A stretch of 64,000 nt of DNA from Chthoniobacter flavus (GTDB taxonomy: Bacteria > Verrucomicrobiota > Verrucomicrobiia > Chthoniobacterales > Chthoniobacteraceae), in assembly GCA_945861435.1 (NCBI GenBank), contig CAMAUX010000021.1, positions 1 to 64,000 of the forward strand. The letters are read 5' to 3'. Of this stretch, positions 59,536-64,000 are shown piece after piece. Under the pieces are notes generated by a model. The model worked only from the letters and a program-made list of their open reading frames with translations, did no database searches and was not told the DNA's origin. Numbering within the stretch: position 1 is the first letter of the stretch; each line of letters opens with the position of its first letter. A program made the translations under genes and the position numbers.

Positions 59536-60309
59536 TTACTTCACGAGAGCTGCAAGCTTCTCGCGGATCGCGTCGGCTTCGATCTTGTAGCTGTCAGCGT
59601 TGAGGTGGAGCAGGTCTGGCATCACGGTCTTTTCCAGCGTGCCGTCAGCGCTCAGGAACTTGGAGCCGATGTCGAGGAAGTGGATTCTCTTCCCATCATC
59701 AAACTTGGAGATGATCGCATTCACCTTCTCGTTCTTCATGCGGTTGCCATCGGCGGGGGTGGCGCCGCGGGGGAAGATGGCGAGAAGCAGGATCTTCGTC
59801 TCGGAAGAACGCTGATGAATGGCGGTGATGATGTTGCGGATGCCAGCGGCGACCTGTTCCGGCGGGTTTTCAGCCGTGCTCGCGTTGTTGGTGCCGATCA
59901 TGAGGACAACGGCCTTGGGCTTGATCCCGTCGAATTCGCCATTCTCCACGCGCCAGAGAACGTGCTGCACGCGGTCGCCGCCGATGCCGAAGTTGGCGGC
60001 GTTGTACTGGGCGTATTCCTTGAAGACTTCGCGGCCATGGCCGTTCCAACCCGCGGTGATGGAGTCACCGAGAAAGACAACCGTCGCTTCGCCTTTCTTG
60101 GCGGTGGCGACAAAGGACTCGTGCAGCTTCATGAAGCCCGGATTGGGCTGGCCATCGCCGCCGAGTTTGGGCGCGGCCACATCCGCGGGCTGGACAGGCA
60201 GCTTCACCGCAGGGACGGGCGCCGGAGATGCGTTGGGTGCATCCGCCGCGAAGAGAGCGGAGGAGTGTGCCAATGCCAGGGTGAGGACGAACGACAGGGT
60301 GCGTTTCAT
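59536..60309 (-). CDS. Secreted SGNH/GDSL hydrolase (PAF-acetylhydrolase-like)
   Basis: This 257-residue exported enzyme has a signal peptide ('LSFVLTLALAHSSALFA'). It carries the four SGNH blocks: 'VVFLGDSITAGW' (Ser nucleophile), 'NFGIGGDRVQHVLWR' (Gly), 'VLMIGTNNASTAENPPEQVA' (Asn) and 'VMPDLLHLNADSY' (Asp-x-x-His). The layout matches PAF-acetylhydrolase-type lipases/esterases; in PVC bacteria such proteins deacetylate sugars or esters. The ATG at 60309 is chosen for the signal peptide. It converges with the FlgT-like gene with a 121-base gap. Confidence 0.93.
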   Translation of the reverse strand: MKRTLSFVLTLALAHSSALFAADAPNASPAPVPAVKLPVQPADVAAPKLGGDGQPNPGFMKLHESFVATAKKGEATVVFLGDSITAGWNGHGREVFKEYAQYNAANFGIGGDRVQHVLWRVENGEFDGIKPKAVVLMIGTNNASTAENPPEQVAAGIRNIITAIHQRSSETKILLLAIFPRGATPADGNRMKNEKVNAIISKFDDGKRIHFLDIGSKFLSADGTLEKTVMPDLLHLNADSYKIEADAIREKLAALVK

Positions 60310-60433
60310 GGGGGTGGGGTTGGGGTGAGGCGTCCTTCTCGCTGAGGGGATCCCAACTGTCAACGCCCGCCCGCCGCGGAATCAGATCCGCACGCGTTCA
60401 ACGTCGCTTTGATCGCGGTGAACGTAACAGGGA

Positions 60434-62620
60434 TCAGGACTCGAGAGCACGCAGCTCCGCGTTGGTGTAGCGCATGCGCTGCGCGATGGTGCTGGCAATC
60501 CCCTCCATCAGATTGAGCGCCATCTCTTGGTGGCGCTCGGCCATCTGGTCAAACGCCGGACGCGGCAGGATTAAAAGCTCGGCATCGGTGTAAGCGACGG
60601 CGTTGGCCGAACGCACCCCGCCGTCGAGGAAGCCCATTTCTCCGAAGAATGCGCCGCGTCCGAAGGTGCCTAGGTGGTGGCTCAGGCTTTCTGAAATTGG
60701 GAGCATGACACGCACCAATCCCGTGCGGATGATGAACAACTCAGTCGCATGCTCGCCCTGCTGGAAAATGATTTCCCCCAACTTGCAGGAGCGTTTTTCC
60801 ATGTGGGATTCGAGAACGGCGATCGTCTCGGGACTGCTATCGCGGAAGAGCTCGATCTCCTGAAGTAGCAGCGGCTTTTCCTCGCCGCGGGACAGACCGG
60901 CCTCGGCGATCAGCCGGTCCTCGACCCACTCGAGGGCATCGTCGAGTTCAGGAAACACGCGCACGGCTTTTTCAGCACGGGCGAGGCCGACTTGATCAAA
61001 GTACCGTTTCATGTCGCGTCCCGAGGGGAGGCTCGCCGGCAACTGGCTGAGCAGCAGGAACCCCCCGCGCTTGGCGAGGATGTCCTTGATCTGGTCGAGC
61101 ATGTGCACGGCGGTCACATCCACCGTTTGCACGCGTCGCAGGTCGAGGATGACGAAGTCCCGAGTCGCGAACTCCGGCTCCAGCGTGCGGTAGAGCTGGC
61201 TGGCAGTGCCGAAGAAGAGGCTTCCCTGCAATTCCACCACCACCGTGCGCCTGCCCTTTTCAGAAAGAACCTCCATCTCGGCACTGGTGCGCACGCGCTT
61301 GGAGAACGTCTGGTTGCCGGCAACCTTGTGCCGAACAACGGTGGCACCGATCTGTTCGCGGATGAACAGCACCACGGCAAGCGCGATCCCGACACCGGAC
61401 GCAGCGATCAAGCTCACGGTCAGCGCGGTGATGACCACAGCCGCGATCACCGCGAAATCCAGGATGGTGGAGCGCTGCCGCAGGAAGGCAAAGCTGTGTC
61501 GGTCGATCATGCGGACGCCGATCACAATGAGGATGGCCGCCAGTGAGGCGACCGGCACCCACGCGATGAGCGGGCCGAGCAGGAGGAACGCGACCAGCGC
61601 CATCATCCCTTCGAACACTCCGGAGAAACGGGTCGCTCCGCCGCTGGAAACATTGACCAGTGTGGCGCCAGTGGTGCCCGCGCCGGGCATGCCGCCGATG
61701 ATCGCCGATGCAATGTTGCCGAGCCCCTGCCCGATCAGCTCGCGGTTCGAGCGGTGGCGCGAATGTGTCAGCGCATCAAGCACCACGCAGGTTTTCAGGG
61801 TGTCGATCGAAAGCAGGACGGCGAGCGTGAGGGCGGGGAAAGCCACCTCTTTAAGCAAGGCAAGATCGATGCCTGCGATCGCCTTCCACCGCCCGGCCAT
61901 CGCCTCGCTGAAGCTGCCGCCGCCATCCCCCAGCGAACCGATCACCAGCCGGTTTCCTTCCAGTGTGAGCAGGGCGTGACCGGCCAGTCCAAGTGCGAAG
62001 TAGGTGCCAACGCCTGCCAGCAGCCCAAGAATTGCCGCCGGGATTTTTTTGGTCAGACGCGGCGCGCCAATCATCACGAGCATGGTCACAGCACCCACCA
62101 CCATGCCCTGCCACTGCCATGCTGCGGGCGATCCGAGCGACTCCCAGAAGTGCATCCCCTTCGGAACGCCGAGAAACTTGGGCGTCTGACCGGAAAGGAT
62201 GTAGAGACCGACGCCCGAAAGGTAGCCGCTGACCACCGGATAGGGCATGTACTCGATCAACTGGCCGAGGCGGACAGTGCCGAAAAGGACCTGCAGCACG
62301 CCGGCCGCAAGGCCGAGAAGGGACAGGAGCAGGGTCGCGGTGGCGAAATCGCTCCCTTGCTTCATGAGCTCCAGCGTGAAGGCCGCCAGAACCGCAGCCG
62401 CCGGCGCACAGGGCGCGCTGATCAGCCGATTGGTGCCACCGAGCGCCGGAGTGATCAGGCCGATGGCGACCGTCCCAAGAATCCCGGCCAGCGCGCCTTG
62501 CGCCAGATGCGACGGCCCCAGAGGCCCGTAGATAATGACACCGAAGGCGATGGCCGACGGCAGCGCCACCAGCATGGCAGCCATGCCGCCCCAGTAATCA
62601 CCGATTTCTGGCTTCGGCAT
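60434..62620 (-). CDS. SulP-family anion transporter fused to STAS and cNMP-binding domains
   Basis: This 728-residue protein has about 12 membrane helices (residues 10-420) with SulP blocks such as 'AIAFGVIIYGPLG', 'PYPVVSGYLSGVGLYILSGQ' and 'GNIASAIIGGMPGAGTTGAT'. A STAS domain follows at about 430-550 ('RTVVVELQGSLFFGTASQLY', 'DLRRVQTVDVTAVHMLDQI'). The C-terminus (about 590-715) is a cyclic-nucleotide-binding domain: 'KLGEIIFQQGEHATELFIIR' and 'FGRGAFFGEMGFLDGGVRSA'. SulP proteins import sulfate, bicarbonate or other anions; the cNMP domain suggests control by cAMP or cGMP. The ATG at 62620 is used. Confidence 0.93.
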   Translation of the reverse strand: MPKPEIGDYWGGMAAMLVALPSAIAFGVIIYGPLGPSHLAQGALAGILGTVAIGLITPALGGTNRLISAPCAPAAAVLAAFTLELMKQGSDFATATLLLSLLGLAAGVLQVLFGTVRLGQLIEYMPYPVVSGYLSGVGLYILSGQTPKFLGVPKGMHFWESLGSPAAWQWQGMVVGAVTMLVMIGAPRLTKKIPAAILGLLAGVGTYFALGLAGHALLTLEGNRLVIGSLGDGGGSFSEAMAGRWKAIAGIDLALLKEVAFPALTLAVLLSIDTLKTCVVLDALTHSRHRSNRELIGQGLGNIASAIIGGMPGAGTTGATLVNVSSGGATRFSGVFEGMMALVAFLLLGPLIAWVPVASLAAILIVIGVRMIDRHSFAFLRQRSTILDFAVIAAVVITALTVSLIAASGVGIALAVVLFIREQIGATVVRHKVAGNQTFSKRVRTSAEMEVLSEKGRRTVVVELQGSLFFGTASQLYRTLEPEFATRDFVILDLRRVQTVDVTAVHMLDQIKDILAKRGGFLLLSQLPASLPSGRDMKRYFDQVGLARAEKAVRVFPELDDALEWVEDRLIAEAGLSRGEEKPLLLQEIELFRDSSPETIAVLESHMEKRSCKLGEIIFQQGEHATELFIIRTGLVRVMLPISESLSHHLGTFGRGAFFGEMGFLDGGVRSANAVAYTDAELLILPRPAFDQMAERHQEMALNLMEGIASTIAQRMRYTNAELRALES

Positions 62621-62985
62621 TCTCACTGGCTTGTCTGGGGTGGTTCCGGCCTGATGAGGGCCGGGGAAGTTTCTCGCCACCCGTGCGAAGGGCTCGAGCA
62701 ACGGTCACCAACTCGTGAGGGAGTCATCGATAGTGGTTGCCGTCGGCAGGGGTTTCCCTTCCCGCGCGCGCTTGCTCGGTCAGCCGACCGGACAAACGCA
62801 TCGGGCGTTTGGGATGCCGCGCTTGTAGAGGCCTGCGAGGAAGCTCGTCCACCGTAAAATAGAGTTCGCCCCCTCCAAATACCGGCTTTCTCGCGCCCCG
62901 TTCTTCCCCCTAACGTCGGAGCATGCTCGACTCGCCTCACGTTCGAGAACACGCTGAGCTCTGCATCTCATCCCCCACCCCAAGC

Positions 62986-64000
62986 ATGCGTCATTTCTGC
63001 AGCCTCGTGTTTTTCTGTTCGGGACTGGTGCTCGTCCTCACCCCGTCGGCACCATCACACGCCGCCCCGCCTGTTCCTCCTGCGCCGCAACCGGCGCTCG
63101 GCCCGGATGCGCAGCCTTTCTTCGAAAAACACTGCGTCGAGTGCCATGACGCGGACACCCGCAAAGGCAAGTTCCGCATCGACGACCTCGCGCAGCTCCC
63201 GGCCACCGAGGCCGCCGCAAAGTGGGGCCGCATTCTCACACGCATCGAGGCAGGCGAAATGCCGCCGCCAAAGAAGGAACGACCCGAGGCCGAACCCAGC
63301 CTCCGCGTGTTGGGACAACTCAAGGTCGCGCTCGCAGCCGAAGCCAAGACGCGCCGGGCCGATGGCCGCGCACGCATCCGCCGCCTGAACGGGATCGAAT
63401 ACGAAAACACCGTCCAAGACCTTCTCGGGATCCAACTGCCGCTGCGCTCCCTCCTGCCGGACGACGACATCGCGGATGGCTTTGACAACAACGCACGCGG
63501 CCTGAGCATTTCGCCCGTTCACATCCACCGTTACATGGAGGCGGCCGAGAGTGCGCTTCAGGCCGCAATCCAACGGGGACCGCAGCCCGATCCAAAGGTC
63601 CATCGGTTCACGTTTGGCGACCCCATGGAGCAGAAGGGCGGCGCGCTCACGCATGGGAACAACAAGCCGATGATCCACATGCGGGATGGCAGCCTGCTGT
63701 TCTTTTCGGAACCGCACATTGAGGTTCCCATCGTCTCCTACCAAGTCGCCGAGGCCACACGCGCAAACCCCGGCCTGTACCGGGTGCGCGTCTCCGCCTT
63801 CACCCGGGACGCACAAGGCCGCAGCCTCATCTTCGCCCTTCGGACCACCCGATCCAAAAAGCTGCTCGGTTACTTCGACGCGCCCGCCAACGGATCCGCG
63901 GTGGTGGAGACCAGCCACTGGTTCACATCCGGCGACACTTTTGCCATCGCCCCCTACCTCCTCGACCGCGCCCGCGAGCAGCGCAAGCTGAGCCGTTACC
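62986..64000 (+). CDS. DUF1587/DUF1592-type PVC cytochrome protein, partial
   Basis: The gene starts at the ATG at 62986 and runs off the right edge after 338 codons. A signal peptide ('LVFFCSGLVLVLTPSAPSHA') is followed by a planctomycete-type cytochrome C domain with the CVECH haem site ('FFEKHCVECHDADTRKGKFR' and 'WGRILTRIEAGEMPPPKKE'). Then comes DUF1587, 'IRRLNGIEYENTVQDLLGI' with 'LPDDDIADGFDNNARGLSIS'. DUF1592 and DUF1588 should follow outside the window. The protein is exported and probably acts in polysaccharide breakdown. It is divergent from the SulP gene over a 365-base spacer with no other gene. Confidence 0.93.
   Translation, partial: MRHFCSLVFFCSGLVLVLTPSAPSHAAPPVPPAPQPALGPDAQPFFEKHCVECHDADTRKGKFRIDDLAQLPATEAAAKWGRILTRIEAGEMPPPKKERPEAEPSLRVLGQLKVALAAEAKTRRADGRARIRRLNGIEYENTVQDLLGIQLPLRSLLPDDDIADGFDNNARGLSISPVHIHRYMEAAESALQAAIQRGPQPDPKVHRFTFGDPMEQKGGALTHGNNKPMIHMRDGSLLFFSEPHIEVPIVSYQVAEATRANPGLYRVRVSAFTRDAQGRSLIFALRTTRSKKLLGYFDAPANGSAVVETSHWFTSGDTFAIAPYLLDRAREQRKLSRY

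Overview
The window is GC-rich, gene-dense bacterial chromosome. Its gene content points to the phylum Verrucomicrobiota (PVC group). The markers are a DUF1501 / DUF1549-DUF1553 pair, a DUF1587/DUF1592-type cytochrome protein that runs off the right edge, a PVC-type membrane-bound dehydrogenase with HEAT repeats and a CxxCH haem site, a DUF1080 lectin/hydrolase, a stand-alone SWIB protein, and a giant repeat protein opening with an 'EPLESRIAPA' surface-protein signature. No rRNA, tRNA or CRISPR array was seen. Family and genus cannot be fixed from the sequence alone. || Layout. 1-586: no intact gene, but a decayed methyltransferase-like 5' end. 587-5357: an SDR oxidoreductase, a nucleotidyltransferase-like protein, a metallophosphoesterase whose 3' end overlaps a convergent phosphoribosyltransferase, a 7-bp/9-bp minisatellite, and a PP2C-type phosphatase. 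5495-7854: a short ribosome hibernation factor and an Uup-type ABC-F ATPase on the same strand. 8157-15136: an M50-CBS intramembrane protease, a glycosyltransferase-methyltransferase fusion, an intergenic region with two DnaA-box-like sites, an L,D-transpeptidase, an amino-acid ABC importer (permease plus ATPase, no binding protein) and an RluE-like pseudouridine synthase. 15392-24308: SWIB, UbiA-like, NUDIX, GNAT-like, a circularly permuted ATP-grasp plus Alpha-E pair, an RpiB-hotdog fusion, a NarL-type histidine kinase and D-aminoacyl-tRNA deacylase. || 24317-26592 is the one clear accessory block. It is about 2.3 kb bracketed by two 115-bp direct repeats and holds a reverse transcriptase/maturase remnant, an AT-rich patch with a palindrome, an orphan gene and a hairpin repeat. 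|| 26591-36450: a LemA-TPM-TPM operon, the HrpB helicase, a DegT aminotransferase, an argC-argJ-argB arginine operon and a secreted cell-surface-like protein. 36607-48876: a WzyC/O-antigen ligase fused to a TPR region, the 964-residue repeat protein, the PVC dehydrogenase with a DUF1080 protein, a class-I-type cyclic-nucleotide phosphodiesterase-like HD protein with a VF530 protein, and an exported Gfo/Idh-type protein. 48891-54989: MscL and a PVC-specific DUF1501/DUF1549 set with a propeller and a secreted protein. 55382-59414: a four-gene co-directional operon of exported CsgG-like, CsgG-PEGA, PEGA-coiled-coil and FlgT-like proteins. This is the best candidate for an undescribed envelope system. 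59536-64000: an SGNH hydrolase, a SulP-STAS-cNMP transporter fusion, and the partial DUF1592-type gene. || How genes work together. argC/J/B form one arginine pathway unit. HPF and ABC-F both act on the ribosome. The ATP-grasp and Alpha-E proteins form a known pair thought to make a peptide or amide product. The PVC haem, DUF1501, DUF1549 and DUF1080 proteins fit polysaccharide degradation in a planctomycete/verrucomicrobial style. The cNMP-binding domain on SulP and the PDE-like protein suggest cyclic-nucleotide signalling, but this is inference.
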